From: Limnobacter olei
Lineage (GTDB): Bacteria > Pseudomonadota > Gammaproteobacteria > Burkholderiales > Burkholderiaceae_B
DNA: 64,000 bases
Direction: 5' to 3'
Assembly (NCBI RefSeq): GCF_029087225.1
Contig: NZ_JARFJD010000012.1
Span: 82,437-146,436 of the forward strand
Shown here: positions 8,044 through 18,363 of the stretch, in pieces
How the letters are laid out: every line of letters begins with the position of its first letter
Numbering within the stretch: position 1 is the first letter of the stretch
The notes under the pieces: generated by a model
The model's input: the letters and a program-made list of their open reading frames with translations, nothing else
Told to the model about the DNA's origin: nothing
Databases searched by the model: none
Made by a program: the position numbers and the translations under genes

Positions 8044-10902
8044 TTATTTCGTAACCACGAAACCCTTGAGCTTGCCAAATGCCGCATCGATCAGCGCTTT
8101 TTGCTGTTCGTTGTGCTTGGCGTAGTAGCCCACGGCCGGAGAAGCTGAAGCCGGACGCCCCGCGTAACCCAGACGCTGCCCTTCCGACAGGTTTTCCAGC
8201 ACGTTGTGCTGGATCTGGAACCAGGGACCCTGGTTTTGTGGTTCATCCTGACACCACACCACATCAGCCAAGTTGGGGTATTTGCGCAGTTCTGCGCTCA
8301 ATGACTTGTGCGGGAATGGATACAGCTGCTCGACTCGCGCGATCGCAACATCTTTGATGTTGCGCTCGCGACGAGCTGCGACCAGGTCGTAGTACACGCG
8401 ACCGGAACAAAGAACCACTCGCTTGACTTTGCTGGCATCCAGGTCGCCCTGATCACCAATCACAGTCTGGAAATGGCCTTTGGACAAGTCTTGCAAAGAA
8501 GAAGTGGCTTCTTTGTGACGCAACAAAGATTTCGGCGTCATGATGATCAGCGGCTTGCGGAACAAGCGGATCATTTGGCGACGCAACAGGTGGAAAATCT
8601 GTGCCGGCGTTGTAGGCTGGCAAACCTGCATATTGTTTTCGGCGCACAGTTGCAAGTAACGCTCGATACGCGCAGATGAGTGCTCTGGCCCCTGCCCTTC
8701 GTAACCATGCGGCAACATCATGACCAGGCCGGATGCACGACCCCACTTCACTTCACCGGAAGAAATGAACTGGTCAATTACCACTTGAGCACCGTTGGCG
8801 AAGTCGCCAAATTGTGCTTCCCAAATCACCAAGGTGTTGGGCTCAGCAGTGGAGTAACCATATTCAAAACCGAGTACTGCCTCTTCAGACAACACAGAGT
8901 CGATGACGGTAAACGGGGCCTGGTTTTCAGAGATATTTTCCAGCGGAATATAGGTGCCTTCGTTCCACTTTTCACGGCCCTGGTGGTGCAACACGGCATG
9001 ACGGTGCGTGAACGTGCCACGCCCGCAATCCTGTCCGGTGATGCGAACCGCGTAACCAGAGGAAACCAGCGATGCAAATGCCAGGTGTTCGCCCATACCC
9101 CAGTCGAGCAAGGTTTCGCCCTGGCCCATGGCTGCACGGTCGGCAATCACCTTTTGTACCAATGGGTGAACCTTGAAGTTCTCAGGTACGGTGGTAATGC
9201 GCTCTGACAAACGCTTGATTTCGGAAATCGGCACCGAAGTATCGGCTGCATCCGTCCATTTCTTGTTCAGGTACGGTGACCAATCAACGGCAAACTTGCT
9301 CTTGTAATTGGTCAACACGGGGTCAGCACGGTTGTGCTTGCCTTCGTCCATGGCTGCACGGAAATCAGCAACCAGTTTCTCGGCACCGTCTTCTTTCAAA
9401 ATGCCCTGCATCACCAAACGCTCGGCATACAAAGCGCGCGTACCTGGGTGCTGACCAATTTTCTTGTACATCAAAGGTTGGGTTACGGCAGGCGTGTCTT
9501 GCTCGTTGTGACCCAATTTGCGGAAACAGACAATGTCGATCACCACGTCTTGCTGGAATTCCATGCGGAAGTCCAAGGCCAACTGGGTCACGAAAATGAC
9601 AGCTTCGGGATCGTCGCCATTCACGTGAAACACGGGTGCCTCAATCATCTTGACCACGTCTGAACAGTACAGCGTCGAGCGGCTATCGCGCGGATCAGAA
9701 GTGGTGAAGCCGATTTGGTTATTGATCACGATGTGAACCGTACCGCCCGTGCCGTAGCCGCGGGTGTGCACCAGGTTCAATGTTTCCATGACCACTCCCT
9801 GGCCTGCAAAAGCGGCATCACCGTGCACCAGCACCGGCAACACCTGCTTGCCTTCCTTGTCACCACGACGTTCCTGGCGAGCCTTCACCGACCCTTCAAC
9901 TACAGGGTTCACAATTTCAAGGTGCGAGGGGTTAAACGCCAGGGACAAGTGCATGGGACCACCTGGGGTGGTTACATCCGATGAAAAGCCCTGGTGATAC
10001 TTCACGTCACCAGCAGGCAGATCATCGGCATGCTTGCCTTCGAATTCTTCAAACAATTGGCTAGGGCTTTTGCCCAGAATGTTGACCAGCACGTTCAAAC
10101 GACCGCGGTGAGCCATGCCAATGATGGTTTCTTGCACACCATTGGCGCCACCACGCTGAATCACATGATCAAGCGAGGCGATAAAAGATTCACCACCTTC
10201 CAGCGAGAAACGCTTCTGACCCACGTACCGGGTGTGCAAATAACGCTCAAGGCCTTCGGCTGCGGTTAGGCGCTCCAGAATGTGCAATTTTTCTTCAGTC
10301 GACAGCTGGGCAGTGCCCAGGCTGGTCTCCATGCGTTCTTGCAACCAGCGCTTTTGAGCGGGGTCGCTGATGTGCATGTACTCAATACCAATTGAACGGC
10401 AGTAAGTGTCGCGCAACGCCTTCACGATGTCGCGAAGGGTCATTTGATCTTGACCAAAATAGGTGTTGGTGGCGGAGAACGTGATGTCCATGTCCGCTTC
10501 GGTCAGGCCATAAAAGGCTGGATCAAGCTCCGGAATATTTGGGCGTTCCTGACGCTTGAGCGGATCAAGGTCTGCAAAACGTGAGCCCAGGAAGCGATAC
10601 GCAGCCACAATTGACTGAACATGCACCTGTTTTTTGGCCACTTCCAGGTCAGCAGACTGAATCTGCGGCTGCAAGAAGCCTTTTTTCGCGCGTTGAGCAA
10701 AGGATTGAACCACTGGCGCATGGGCTACATCTTTCTCGTTCACGTCGCCGTGAGCAGAAGGCACCATTTGCATTTGGTCAAAGTAGGCGCGCCATTTGTC
10801 TGGCACGGAGCCTGGGTTGTCCAGGTAGGCCTCGTACATTTCTTCGACATAGGGCGCATTGCCCCCGAACAAATACGAGTTTTGTTGAAATGATCGCATC
10901 AT
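8044..10902 (-). CDS. odhA: 2-Oxoglutarate dehydrogenase E1 component
   Basis: Thiamine-diphosphate enzyme that decarboxylates 2-oxoglutarate, the entry step of the odhAB-lpdA complex. The N-terminus carries the E2-binding signature SYLFGGNAPYVEEMYEAYL. Family motifs include GMAHRGRLNVLVN, the ThDP-binding GDAAFAGQGVVMET, VINNQIGFTT and LPHGYEGQGPEHSSAR. I chose the ATG at 10902 (the first of two adjacent ATGs) because AAAGGTGAAG precedes it at proper distance; an open frame extends to an ATG at 10974 and would add 24 unconserved residues. The product is about 952 residues, normal for the family. Confidence 0.96.
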   Translation of the reverse strand: MMRSFQQNSYLFGGNAPYVEEMYEAYLDNPGSVPDKWRAYFDQMQMVPSAHGDVNEKDVAHAPVVQSFAQRAKKGFLQPQIQSADLEVAKKQVHVQSIVAAYRFLGSRFADLDPLKRQERPNIPELDPAFYGLTEADMDITFSATNTYFGQDQMTLRDIVKALRDTYCRSIGIEYMHISDPAQKRWLQERMETSLGTAQLSTEEKLHILERLTAAEGLERYLHTRYVGQKRFSLEGGESFIASLDHVIQRGGANGVQETIIGMAHRGRLNVLVNILGKSPSQLFEEFEGKHADDLPAGDVKYHQGFSSDVTTPGGPMHLSLAFNPSHLEIVNPVVEGSVKARQERRGDKEGKQVLPVLVHGDAAFAGQGVVMETLNLVHTRGYGTGGTVHIVINNQIGFTTSDPRDSRSTLYCSDVVKMIEAPVFHVNGDDPEAVIFVTQLALDFRMEFQQDVVIDIVCFRKLGHNEQDTPAVTQPLMYKKIGQHPGTRALYAERLVMQGILKEDGAEKLVADFRAAMDEGKHNRADPVLTNYKSKFAVDWSPYLNKKWTDAADTSVPISEIKRLSERITTVPENFKVHPLVQKVIADRAAMGQGETLLDWGMGEHLAFASLVSSGYAVRITGQDCGRGTFTHRHAVLHHQGREKWNEGTYIPLENISENQAPFTVIDSVLSEEAVLGFEYGYSTAEPNTLVIWEAQFGDFANGAQVVIDQFISSGEVKWGRASGLVMMLPHGYEGQGPEHSSARIERYLQLCAENNMQVCQPTTPAQIFHLLRRQMIRLFRKPLIIMTPKSLLRHKEATSSLQDLSKGHFQTVIGDQGDLDASKVKRVVLCSGRVYYDLVAARRERNIKDVAIARVEQLYPFPHKSLSAELRKYPNLADVVWCQDEPQNQGPWFQIQHNVLENLSEGQRLGYAGRPASASPAVGYYAKHNEQQKALIDAAFGKLKGFVVTK

Positions 10903-11209
10903 TTGCGCTTCACCTTTTTCCGAGTTTCTCGTTTCAAAGATGTGGGGTTCGGACTCGACCTTGGCTATTGCCATCGGACCGAATCCCTACACACGTGGGT
11001 TAAACCGCACTCCCCGTCTGGTTTGTGGAGCCCCTGCCCCTAACCAGATAGCAAAAAGCAGCCAAAAAAAGACTGCTTTAAGAGTTAAGCCCAAAGGATA
11101 TCAGATTAGAGAAAGCGCACTAAAGCCCTAACGAGGATGAATGTGAAAAATGTGGTGAAAATGAAAAAAGCCACCCGAAGGTGGCTTTCTGTTCCAACTG
11201 CAGTGTCAA
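10903..11209. other. Intergenic region between gltA and odhA
   Basis: About 300 nt with no convincing gene. On the gltA side it contains the UUCG-loop terminator. Further toward odhA, on the minus strand, AGCAG and CTGCT (11058-11062 and 11073-11077) could pair just before a short T run, resembling a weak terminator or attenuator in the odhA leader. The odhA promoter must lie here, but no clear -35/-10 pair stands out by eye. Confidence 0.5.
11170..11185 (-). terminator. Intrinsic terminator of gltA with UUCG tetraloop
   Basis: On the minus strand GCCACC-TTCG-GGTGGC forms a six-pair stem closed by the very stable C(UUCG)G loop, followed by a run of T. It lies 24 nt after the gltA stop codon. 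The same hairpin with its A/T flanks recurs after acnB at 36650-36665. Confidence 0.9.
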
Positions 11210-12517
11210 TCAACGCTGGTCGATTGGCTTTACGTTGCGGTGCGCTGCACCGTTGAACAACTGGCGTGGACGACCGATTTTGTATTCGGGGTCTGCAATC
11301 ATTTCGTTCAACTGGGCGATCCAGCCCACGGTGCGGGCCAACGCGAAAATCGCTGTAAACAGTGGCACAGGAATACCGATCGCCTTTTGAACGATACCGG
11401 AATAAAAATCCACGTTCGGGTACAGCTTGCGCTTTACAAAGTATTCGTCTTCCAGCGCAATTTTTTCCAGGGCCATGGCAATCTTGAACAATGGGTCGTC
11501 ATGCAAGCCCAGCTCGTTCAACACTTCGTGACAGGTTTCACGCATCAGCTTGGCGCGTGGGTCGTAATTCTTGTACACGCGGTGGCCAAAGCCCATCAAG
11601 CGAACGCCTGAATCCTTGTCTTTTACCTTGGCAATGAAATCGCCAATTTTCTCAACGCCGCCGTTGGCCTGAATTTCAGTCAACATATTCAAGCAGGCCT
11701 CGTTGGCGCCACCATGTGACGGGCCCCACAGACATGCTACGCCGGCCGCAATCGCAGCAAAAGGATTCGTACCAGATGATGCGCACAGGCGAACTGTGGA
11801 AGTCGATGCGTTTTGCTCATGATCTGCATGCAAAATGAAGATGCGGTCCATCGCGCGCACCAGCACGTCGTTGACCTGGTACTCTTCGCACGGATTACCG
11901 AACATCATGCGCATGAAGTTGGCGGTGTAGCTGAGTTCATTCTTGGGGTAAATATTGGGTGCGCCAATGCCATATTTGTAGGCCATGGCCACCAGGGTTG
12001 GCATTTTCGCGATCAGTCGGATTGCGGAAATATCACGCTGGTTTTTGTCCAGCAAGTTCATGGAATCTGGGTAGAAAGCAGACATACCGCCCACCAGACC
12101 AGTCATCACCGCCATGGGGTGCGCGTCGCGGCGGAAACCTCGCAGGAAGAAGTTCATCTGCTCGTTGACCATGGTGTGCTTGGTCACCAGGTCGTCAAAT
12201 GTTTTCTTTTCAGCGGCATTGGGCAACTCACCGTTCAACAGCAAGTAGCACACGTCCATGAAGTCGCAGTGCTGCGCCAGTTGCTCAATGGGATAGCCGC
12301 GATACAGCAGCTCACCCTTGTCACCGTCAATATAGGTAATGGATGAATTGCAGGAGGCTGTGGACAGGAAGCCTGGGTCGTAGGTGAATTTGCCAGTGGA
12401 TCCGTACAGCTTTCGGATGTCGATCACATCGGGACCAATGGTACCTTTGTGAATGGGAAATTCTACCGAAGGGGTGCCGTCTGAAAAAGACAGCGTGGCC
12501 TTGTGTTCTGTGCTCAT
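11210..12517 (-). CDS. gltA: Citrate synthase, type II
   Basis: Condenses acetyl-CoA and oxaloacetate to citrate. The 435-residue length and N-terminal beta-rich region ([19 protein letters not shown]) are those of the hexameric, NADH-sensitive Gram-negative type. Active-site motifs are [24 protein letters not shown] and [14 protein letters not shown]. It follows sdhE by 26 nt on the same strand and ends before a strong terminator, so sdhE-gltA probably form one unit. The distinct shorter methylcitrate synthase is encoded separately by prpC. Confidence 0.97.
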   Translation of the reverse strand: MSTEHKATLSFSDGTPSVEFPIHKGTIGPDVIDIRKLYGSTGKFTYDPGFLSTASCNSSITYIDGDKGELLYRGYPIEQLAQHCDFMDVCYLLLNGELPNAAEKKTFDDLVTKHTMVNEQMNFFLRGFRRDAHPMAVMTGLVGGMSAFYPDSMNLLDKNQRDISAIRLIAKMPTLVAMAYKYGIGAPNIYPKNELSYTANFMRMMFGNPCEEYQVNDVLVRAMDRIFILHADHEQNASTSTVRLCASSGTNPFAAIAAGVACLWGPSHGGANEACLNMLTEIQANGGVEKIGDFIAKVKDKDSGVRLMGFGHRVYKNYDPRAKLMRETCHEVLNELGLHDDPLFKIAMALEKIALEDEYFVKRKLYPNVDFYSGIVQKAIGIPVPLFTAIFALARTVGWIAQLNEMIADPEYKIGRPRQLFNGAAHRNVKPIDQR

Positions 12518-12543
12518 CGGATTTCCTTCTAATGGGATTGAAA

Positions 12544-12816
12544 TTAAAGTTCTCGCATCATCTGGATCACCTTGCGCACACCAGGTGTATCCAGATCCCC
12601 TTCCGGCTCTTTTCGGCCCAGGAATAGGTCAAGCAACACGTTGTCAACCTCTTCAAACAGCACAGTCAAGGCCTGCACGTCGTCGTTGGTCAATTCCATT
12701 TCATGCTTGTCGAAAAATCGTTCGATAATCAGGTCGTTTTCCAATAGACCTCGCCTGGCGCGCCAGCGTAAACGGGCACGTTGAGTTGGATCCGCCTGAT
12801 GACTCTGATTAGACAT
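12544..12816 (-). CDS. sdhE: SdhE/CptB family FAD assembly factor
   Basis: A 90-residue member of the SdhE (YgfY) family, which promotes covalent flavinylation of the succinate dehydrogenase flavoprotein. The signature [23 protein letters not shown] contains the conserved RG-[LM]-x-E-x-D core (here RRGLLENDL). Location directly after sdhCDAB and before gltA supports the assignment. It is separated from sdhB by an intrinsic terminator, so it may depend on read-through or on its own promoter. Confidence 0.92.
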   Translation of the reverse strand: MSNQSHQADPTQRARLRWRARRGLLENDLIIERFFDKHEMELTNDDVQALTVLFEEVDNVLLDLFLGRKEPEGDLDTPGVRKVIQMMREL

Positions 12817-12834
12817 AAACTACAACAAAAAAAA

Positions 12835-12859
12835 CGGGGTTTTGCAGTGCACAACCCCG
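12835..12859 (-). terminator. Intrinsic terminator after sdhB
   Basis: On the minus strand CGGGGTT and AACCCCG pair around an 11-nt loop and are followed by eight T residues (A run at 12827-12834 on the plus strand). It lies about 30 nt past the sdhB stop and ahead of sdhE. Confidence 0.85.
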
Positions 12860-12888
12860 ATTTGAATAAAAAAATCCGAACAAGGGTT

Positions 12889-13605
12889 CTAGACGGCGCG
12901 ACGCACCATCAATTCCTTGATCTTGCCAATTGCCTTGGTGGGGTTCAAGCCCTTCGGACACACGTCTACGCAGTTCATGATGGTGTGGCAGCGGAACAAG
13001 CGGTATGGATCTTCCAGGTTATCCAGACGCTCGCCGGTGGTTTGATCACGGCTGTCTGCAATGAAACGGTAGGCTTGCAACAGGCCAGCTGGACCCACGA
13101 ACTTGTCAGGGTTCCACCAGAACGATGGGCAGCTGGTTGAACAGCATGCGCACAAAATACATTCGTACAGACCATCCAGTTCTTCGCGCTCTTCGGGTGA
13201 CTGCAAACGCTCCTTTTCAGGAGGGGGTGTGTCGTTCACCAGGTAAGGCTTGATGGAGTGGTACTGCTTGAAAAACTGGGTCATGTCGACGATCAAGTCG
13301 CGCACTACGGGCAAACCTGGAAGCGGTTTGAGCACGATGGGCTGCTTCAGGTCGCGCAGGTTGGTAATACAAGCCAAACCGTTTTTGCCGTTGATGTTCA
13401 TGGCATCAGAACCGCACACGCCTTCTCGGCATGAACGGCGATAGGCCAGTGATTCATCCACGTCGCTCTTGATGCGCATCAGCGCGTCGAGCAACATTTT
13501 GTCGGTTGGCTCCAGCTCAACTTCCAGCTTTTGCATTTTTGGCGCTTCGCCGGTATCCGGGTCGTAGCGATAAATTTCAAAACGTACGATTCTCTTTTCG
13601 CTCAT
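12889..13605 (-). CDS. sdhB: Succinate dehydrogenase iron-sulfur subunit
   Basis: Carries electrons from the flavoprotein to ubiquinone. Three cysteine clusters are visible: the plant-ferredoxin-type [2Fe-2S] site [15 protein letters not shown]...LAC, the [4Fe-4S] site [12 protein letters not shown], and the third site [17 protein letters not shown]. The length of 238 residues is typical. It starts 22 nt after sdhA and is the last gene of sdhCDAB before the terminator. Confidence 0.97.
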   Translation of the reverse strand: MSEKRIVRFEIYRYDPDTGEAPKMQKLEVELEPTDKMLLDALMRIKSDVDESLAYRRSCREGVCGSDAMNINGKNGLACITNLRDLKQPIVLKPLPGLPVVRDLIVDMTQFFKQYHSIKPYLVNDTPPPEKERLQSPEEREELDGLYECILCACCSTSCPSFWWNPDKFVGPAGLLQAYRFIADSRDQTTGERLDNLEDPYRLFRCHTIMNCVDVCPKGLNPTKAIGKIKELMVRRAV

Positions 13606-13627
13606 TTTCTGTACCTCTTAACCTTGA

Positions 13628-15409
13628 TTAGAACGTCCGCTTTTTGGGCTGGAAGGTTTCAACTGTCATTGGCTTCAGGTTCACTGGCTTGTAGTCCAGG
13701 CGATTGCCCTCGGAGTACCACAGGCTGTGACGCATCCACTTGTCATCATCGCGTTCAGGGAAATCGCGGTGAGCATGCGCACCACGGCTTTCTTCACGCG
13801 CTGCGGCGGACACCATGGTGGCCTTCGCAGTTTCCTGCAAGTTGGCCAGTTCCAATGCTTCTACCAACGCAGTGTTGAACACTTTGGACTTGTCTTTCAA
13901 ATGAATGTGCTCGGCTTGTGCGGCCAGATCGTTGATCTTGCTCACGCCCGCTTCCATCAACTCGGTGGTGCGGAACACGCCACAGTGGTACTGCATGCCC
14001 TTGCGAATCGCATCGGCCACAACTCGGGTGTTCTCGCCGCTGATCGATGTCATCAGCTTGTCAACGCGCGCCATGGTCAGGTCAGTGCCATCGGCTGGCA
14101 ATTCCTTGTGGCTGCGGGCTTTCAGGTTGCTGTTCACAATGTGGTTACCTGCTGCACGACCAAATACGATCAAATCGAGCAAGGAGTTGGTACCCAAACG
14201 GTTTGCACCGTGAACGGATACGCAGGCGCATTCGCCAATGGCGTACATGCCATTGATGATTTCGCTGGGGCCGCCCGGTACTTTGGGAGCCACAACCTGG
14301 CCGTACACATTGGTTGGAATGCCGCCCATTTGGTAGTGAATGGTTGGTACCACAGGAATTGGTTCTTTGATCGGGTCTACGTTGGCGAACTTGATCGCGA
14401 TTTCGCGAATCGAAGGCAAACGCTTCATGATGGTGTCGGCACCCAGGTGATCGAGCTTCAACAACACATAATCTTTGTTGGGACCACAACCGCGGCCTTC
14501 CTTGATTTCCTGGTCCATGGAACGTGACACAAAGTCGCGTGGAGCCAAGTCTTTCAAGGTTGGAGCGTAACGTTCCATGAAACGCTCGCCTTCGCTGTTG
14601 AGCAAAATACCGCCTTCGCCGCGAACACCCTCAGTCACCAGAACACCTGCACCAGCCACACCAGTTGGGTGGAACTGCCAGAACTCCATGTCTTCCAGAG
14701 GAATGCCAGCGCGGGCTGCCATGCCCATTCCGTCGCCGGTGTTGATAAAGGCGTTGGTGGATGCATCCCAGATGCGGCCTGCACCACCGGTGGCAAACAC
14801 GGTGGTTTTGGCTTCCAGCACCATCATCTCGCCGGTTTCCATTTCCAGGGCGGTTACACCTACCACATCACCATCGGCGTCACGAATAATGTCAAGTGCC
14901 ATCCACTCTACGAAGAACTGGGTGCGCGCGCGCACGTTGCGCTGGTACAGGGTGTGCAACAGGGCATGACCTGTGCGGTCGGCAGCCGCACAAGCGCGCT
15001 GAACCGGCTTTTCACCGAAGTTGGCTGTGTGGCCACCGAAGGGACGCTGATAAATCGTGCCATCTGGGTTGCGGTCAAAGGGCATGCCAAAGTGTTCAAG
15101 CTCGTAAACCACTTTGGGGGCTTCACGACACATGAATTCAATTGCATCCTGGTCGCCCAAGTAGTCAGAACCTTTCACGGTGTCGAACATGTGCCAGTAC
15201 CAGCTGTCGTCGGACATATTGCCCAGCGACGCACCGATACCACCCTGTGCGGCCACGGTATGTGAGCGCGTAGGAAATACTTTGGACAGCACGGCTACAT
15301 TCAGACCAGCCTCTGCCAACTGGAGCGAACAGCGCATACCCGCGCCACCCGCACCTACGATCACCGCGTCGAATTTGCGACGAGGAAGGGAAGTTTTAAC
15401 TGCAGTCAC
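13628..15409 (-). CDS. sdhA: Succinate dehydrogenase flavoprotein subunit
   Basis: Oxidises succinate to fumarate with covalently bound FAD. The dinucleotide fold [15 protein letters not shown] opens the protein. The flavin-attachment region is [13 protein letters not shown], and catalytic residues occur in [19 protein letters not shown] and [19 protein letters not shown]. At 593 residues it is full length. It starts 2 nt after the sdhD stop, indicating tight coupling. Confidence 0.97.
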   Translation of the reverse strand: MTAVKTSLPRRKFDAVIVGAGGAGMRCSLQLAEAGLNVAVLSKVFPTRSHTVAAQGGIGASLGNMSDDSWYWHMFDTVKGSDYLGDQDAIEFMCREAPKVVYELEHFGMPFDRNPDGTIYQRPFGGHTANFGEKPVQRACAAADRTGHALLHTLYQRNVRARTQFFVEWMALDIIRDADGDVVGVTALEMETGEMMVLEAKTTVFATGGAGRIWDASTNAFINTGDGMGMAARAGIPLEDMEFWQFHPTGVAGAGVLVTEGVRGEGGILLNSEGERFMERYAPTLKDLAPRDFVSRSMDQEIKEGRGCGPNKDYVLLKLDHLGADTIMKRLPSIREIAIKFANVDPIKEPIPVVPTIHYQMGGIPTNVYGQVVAPKVPGGPSEIINGMYAIGECACVSVHGANRLGTNSLLDLIVFGRAAGNHIVNSNLKARSHKELPADGTDLTMARVDKLMTSISGENTRVVADAIRKGMQYHCGVFRTTELMEAGVSKINDLAAQAEHIHLKDKSKVFNTALVEALELANLQETAKATMVSAAAREESRGAHAHRDFPERDDDKWMRHSLWYSEGNRLDYKPVNLKPMTVETFQPKKRTF

Positions 15410-15411
15410 TT

Positions 15412-15789
15412 TTAGACCCTCCAGAGAATGTCAGCAGCGTAACCGGCTGCACCAAGCAACCACAACGCCGTAAAAACTTGCAATGTAAGGCGAATGCCAG
15501 TGGGCTTGACGTAGTCCATCCAGATGTCGCGAATACCAATGTAGGCGTGATAGCACAGTGACAAGATCGCCAGCAGTGCGAGAATTTTGCCCAATGGGAA
15601 AGACAGCACGGTGAAGTTGAAAAAACCGACCCACTTCACGTAATCAAGATCGGGGGTAAACAGCACGGCCAGGAACAGACCGATTGTGTACACCGCCATG
15701 ATGACCGCTGTAATACGCTGTGCGACCCATTCTTTCAGGCCGTAGTGTGCGCCAACCACCAGGCGCTTGGAACCAATGTTATTGCCCAT
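15412..15789 (-). CDS. sdhD: Succinate dehydrogenase membrane anchor subunit D
   Basis: A 125-residue membrane protein with three hydrophobic segments. It helps bind heme b and ubiquinone and anchors SdhAB in the inner membrane. The segment [21 protein letters not shown] contains the His and the Tyr/Asp pattern expected for quinone and heme contacts. It lies between sdhC (2 nt) and sdhA (2 nt). Confidence 0.93.
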   Translation of the reverse strand: MGNNIGSKRLVVGAHYGLKEWVAQRITAVIMAVYTIGLFLAVLFTPDLDYVKWVGFFNFTVLSFPLGKILALLAILSLCYHAYIGIRDIWMDYVKPTGIRLTLQVFTALWLLGAAGYAADILWRV

Positions 15790-15791
15790 AA

Positions 15792-16205
15792 TTAAAACAC
15801 TCCGAACAGTTTCAGGCCGAACAAAGCGGTCAGGCTCAAACTGACAGCAAACACAATACCCGCACTTTTGCTGGCTGCGTACTTTTCAGTGCCCACATGC
15901 ATGTCGAGCACCAGGTAACGAATGCCCGCGGCAAAGTGATGCAGATACGACCAGATCAGGCCGAGCAATACAATTTTGACCAGCGGGCTGCTGACCAGGG
16001 ATTGCATTTCAAGGAAGGTGAGTTCGGAAGTGATGCTTTTGTCGAAAAGCGGCAGGAGAATGACTGGAAGCGCCAGGAACAGCACAGCGCCACTGACGCG
16101 GTGCAAAATGGACAGCTTGCCCGCCAAGGGTAGCCTGTACTTCAGGATTTGTGTGACATGGATGTTCCGGTATTCCGGACGTTTCTTCGCAACAGTGTTT
16201 GACAT
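15792..16205 (-). CDS. sdhC: Succinate dehydrogenase cytochrome b556 subunit
   Basis: A 137-residue membrane subunit with three predicted helices. The family signature HRVSGAVLF near residue 35 and the heme-ligand helix SYLHHFAAGIRYLVLDMH are present. It begins RPEYRNIHVTQILKYRLPL, the usual cytosolic N-terminus in betaproteobacteria. First gene of the sdhCDAB-sdhE-gltA block. Confidence 0.95.
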   Translation of the reverse strand: MSNTVAKKRPEYRNIHVTQILKYRLPLAGKLSILHRVSGAVLFLALPVILLPLFDKSITSELTFLEMQSLVSSPLVKIVLLGLIWSYLHHFAAGIRYLVLDMHVGTEKYAASKSAGIVFAVSLSLTALFGLKLFGVF

Positions 16206-16282
16206 GCTCGTGTTCTTATAAAAGTGATTGGAAAACGGGCTTTTACCCTAGGCCTTCCGGCCTGAATCCTTTAAAAAAACCA

Positions 16283-16299
16283 ATATCGGACAACGATAT
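16283..16299. promoter_or_regulatory. Perfect inverted repeat upstream of sdhC
   Basis: ATATCG-N5-CGATAT lies about 80 nt upstream of the sdhC start. A second inverted repeat, TTGTAT-N7-ATACAA, lies at 16391-16409 across the gntR stop codon. Either could be an operator for sdhC. No regulator is proven. Confidence 0.35.
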
Positions 16300-16400
16300 A
16301 TTTTGAACCAAATCAGCAAAGCCTTAAAGCGGGAAGTTTTTGATTTTGAGCACCAAATGACGCAAATGCATTCTTTTGCCCGCTAAAGACTTGTATCAAT

Positions 16401-17129
16401 TCAATACAATTCATTCCTGTATGAAAATTTGTCGGTCAAGTACCAGCCACGGCGAAGCTCTACCGGCTTATCAGCATACGTCATTGAAAGGCGCTCGACC
16501 AGCAGCAAGGGGGTACCTACCCCAACCTGCAAAATGTCAGCATGCTCCTGCTGTGCACTGACCGCCTTGATGTGCTCGTTGGCCCTCAACATGCGTACAT
16601 TAAAGCTGCTTTCAAGGAAACCATACAGGGTGGAATTCCACTGCTGAAGACGCTCAAGAGTAAGGCCTTTGTATTGGGAAGCCGGCAACCAGATTTCATC
16701 AAAAATACGGGGTACACCATCGAAGCGCATGACACGCTTGACCACAAACACAGAGTCACTGGGTTTGATGTCGAGCAATTTGGCAATTTGCGAACTTGCA
16801 CGAACCCGCTCTACAGACAAATAGGTGGATTTGGGCTTTACGCCAGGCTCTTCGTCGGCGGCAAGACGCAGGAACCGATATTCTGACTTGGCCTCGTTGT
16901 GCGTGGCAACAAAAGTACCCCGCCCCTGCTTGCGATCGACCAGGTTTTCAGCGGCAAGCTCGTCAATTGCTTTGCGCACCGTGCCCTGACTGACACCATA
17001 ACGGGCAGCAAGCTCGGTTTCAGACGGAATAAGCTCACCCGGCTTCCATTCGCCGTCTTGAAGGCTTTTGAGCAGCAAACCTTTGATTTGCTGATAAAGC
17101 GGGCTGAACGTTGGATTGACGGGTTGCAA
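16401..17129 (-). CDS. GntR-family (HutC-like) transcriptional regulator beside the sdh operon
   Basis: A 242-residue one-domain-plus-sensor regulator. The N-terminal winged helix carries the typical PSETELAARYGVSQGTVRKA with QGRGTFV wing. The C-terminal UTRA-type ligand domain contains PRIFDEIWLPASQYKGL and ends with ELRRGWYLTDKFSYRNE. It starts at a TTG (17129) without a strong ribosome site. It lies between sdhC (same strand, downstream) and mdh (divergent), so control of citric-acid-cycle genes is a reasonable inference. A related TCTTATAT element occurs upstream of this gene and of acnB. Confidence 0.9.
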   Translation of the reverse strand: MQPVNPTFSPLYQQIKGLLLKSLQDGEWKPGELIPSETELAARYGVSQGTVRKAIDELAAENLVDRKQGRGTFVATHNEAKSEYRFLRLAADEEPGVKPKSTYLSVERVRASSQIAKLLDIKPSDSVFVVKRVMRFDGVPRIFDEIWLPASQYKGLTLERLQQWNSTLYGFLESSFNVRMLRANEHIKAVSAQQEHADILQVGVGTPLLLVERLSMTYADKPVELRRGWYLTDKFSYRNELY

Positions 17130-17162
17130 ATTGTGTCTCGGTCTTGTTTTTTCGGATTATTG

Positions 17163-17185
17163 TGTATCTTATATCTTATAGATGA
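17163..17185. promoter_or_regulatory. Candidate operator between gntR and mdh
   Basis: An AT-rich element containing TCTTATAT (17167-17174) followed by TATAGATGAC forms a degenerate inverted repeat in the 160-nt divergent region between gntR and mdh. A closely related, better palindrome is found upstream of acnB at 39396-39420. GntR proteins commonly bind such elements; assignment to the neighbouring GntR is inference. Confidence 0.4.
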
Positions 17186-17289
17186 CTTTTAGAAGTTAAT
17201 CCCCTCTAAACCACCAAGTTAGTCAACAAGGTGTCAGCGTTTGGCGCTAAACTATGGCCTTCGATTTTTAATCCTTTGGAGTGTTTGAC

Positions 17290-18276
17290 ATGACCAAACC
17301 CGCAATGCGAGTTGCCGTTACAGGCGCTGCCGGCCAAATTGGCTACAGCTTGTTGTTCCGTATCGCCAATGGCGACATGCTGGGCAAAGACCAGCCCGTA
17401 ATTTTGCAGTTGCTGGACATTACCCCCGCCCTGCCCGCAGTGAAGGGTGTGGTCATGGAACTGGAAGACTGTGCATTCCCGTTGCTGCAAGGCGTGGTAA
17501 TTACAGATGACCCCGCAACCGCTTTCAAAGACGTAGACGTAGCACTGCTGGTTGGCGCACGCCCACGCAGCAAAGGCATGGAGCGCAAAGACCTGCTCGA
17601 AGCCAACGGCGCAATTTTCACAGTTCAGGGTAAAGCACTGAACGATAACGCCAAGCGTAGCGTGAAAGTACTGGTTGTGGGCAACCCAGCAAATACCAAC
17701 GCCTACATTGCACAACAGTCTGCCCCTGATCTGGACCCGAACTGCTTCACCTCCATGCTGCGCCTGGACCACAACCGTGCGTTGAGCCAAGTAGCCGCCA
17801 AAACCGGCAAGCCAGTAGCGTCAATCGAGAAGCTGGCAGTGTGGGGCAACCACTCTCCCACGATGTATGCCGACTACCGCTTTGCAACCATTGACGGTGC
17901 ATCTGTAAAAGACATGATCAATGACCAGGAATGGAACGCCAACACTTTCTTGCCAACAGTGGGCAAGCGCGGTGCCGCCATTATTGAGGCGCGTGGCTTG
18001 TCTTCTGCTGCCTCTGCTGCCAATGCTGCGATCGACCACGTTCGTGACTGGGTTCTGGGCACCAATGGCAAGTGGGTAACCATGGGTATTCCTTCTGACG
18101 GTTCTTACGGCATTCCTGAAAAAACCCAGTTCGGCTTCCCTGTGACCTGTGCCAACGGTAAGTTTGAAATCGTGAAGGGCCTGGAAATTGATGCATTCAG
18201 CCAGGAGCGCATCAACATTACCCTGAACGAACTGATGGAAGAACGCGAAGGCGTGAAGCACTTGCTGGGCAAGTAA
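17290..18276 (+). CDS. mdh: Malate dehydrogenase
   Basis: NAD-dependent oxidation of malate to oxaloacetate. N-terminal [17 protein letters not shown] is the nucleotide-binding site of the MDH type related to the cytosolic enzyme. [10 protein letters not shown] and [17 protein letters not shown] (catalytic His) are in place. I start at the ATG at 17290 because GGAG at about 17276-17280 is well spaced to it; a GTG at 17281 gives three more residues. At 328 residues it is full length. A terminator follows the stop codon. Confidence 0.97.
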   Translation: MTKPAMRVAVTGAAGQIGYSLLFRIANGDMLGKDQPVILQLLDITPALPAVKGVVMELEDCAFPLLQGVVITDDPATAFKDVDVALLVGARPRSKGMERKDLLEANGAIFTVQGKALNDNAKRSVKVLVVGNPANTNAYIAQQSAPDLDPNCFTSMLRLDHNRALSQVAAKTGKPVASIEKLAVWGNHSPTMYADYRFATIDGASVKDMINDQEWNANTFLPTVGKRGAAIIEARGLSSAASAANAAIDHVRDWVLGTNGKWVTMGIPSDGSYGIPEKTQFGFPVTCANGKFEIVKGLEIDAFSQERINITLNELMEEREGVKHLLGK

Positions 18277-18301
18277 TTTACGAGCATTTCGTGATAAAAA
18301 G

Positions 18302-18321
18302 GGCCAGCAGAGATGCTGGCC
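18302..18321 (+). terminator. Intrinsic terminator of mdh
   Basis: GGCCAGCA-GAGA-TGCTGGCC, an eight-pair stem with a four-base loop, followed by six T residues. It starts 25 nt after the mdh stop. Confidence 0.92.
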
Positions 18322-18363
18322 TTTTTTATTTGCATTTGAAAGAACACTGCGAAGGACTACCGC

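Noticed and set aside
13727-14527. 266-codon frame antisense to sdhA
   Set aside because: Shadow of the flavoprotein gene; no ribosome site and no recognisable domain.
16213-16222. TTCTTATAAA near the sdhC start as a third copy of the TCTTATAT operator
   Set aside because: It overlaps the translation start region, lacks a second arm, and matches only half of the motif.
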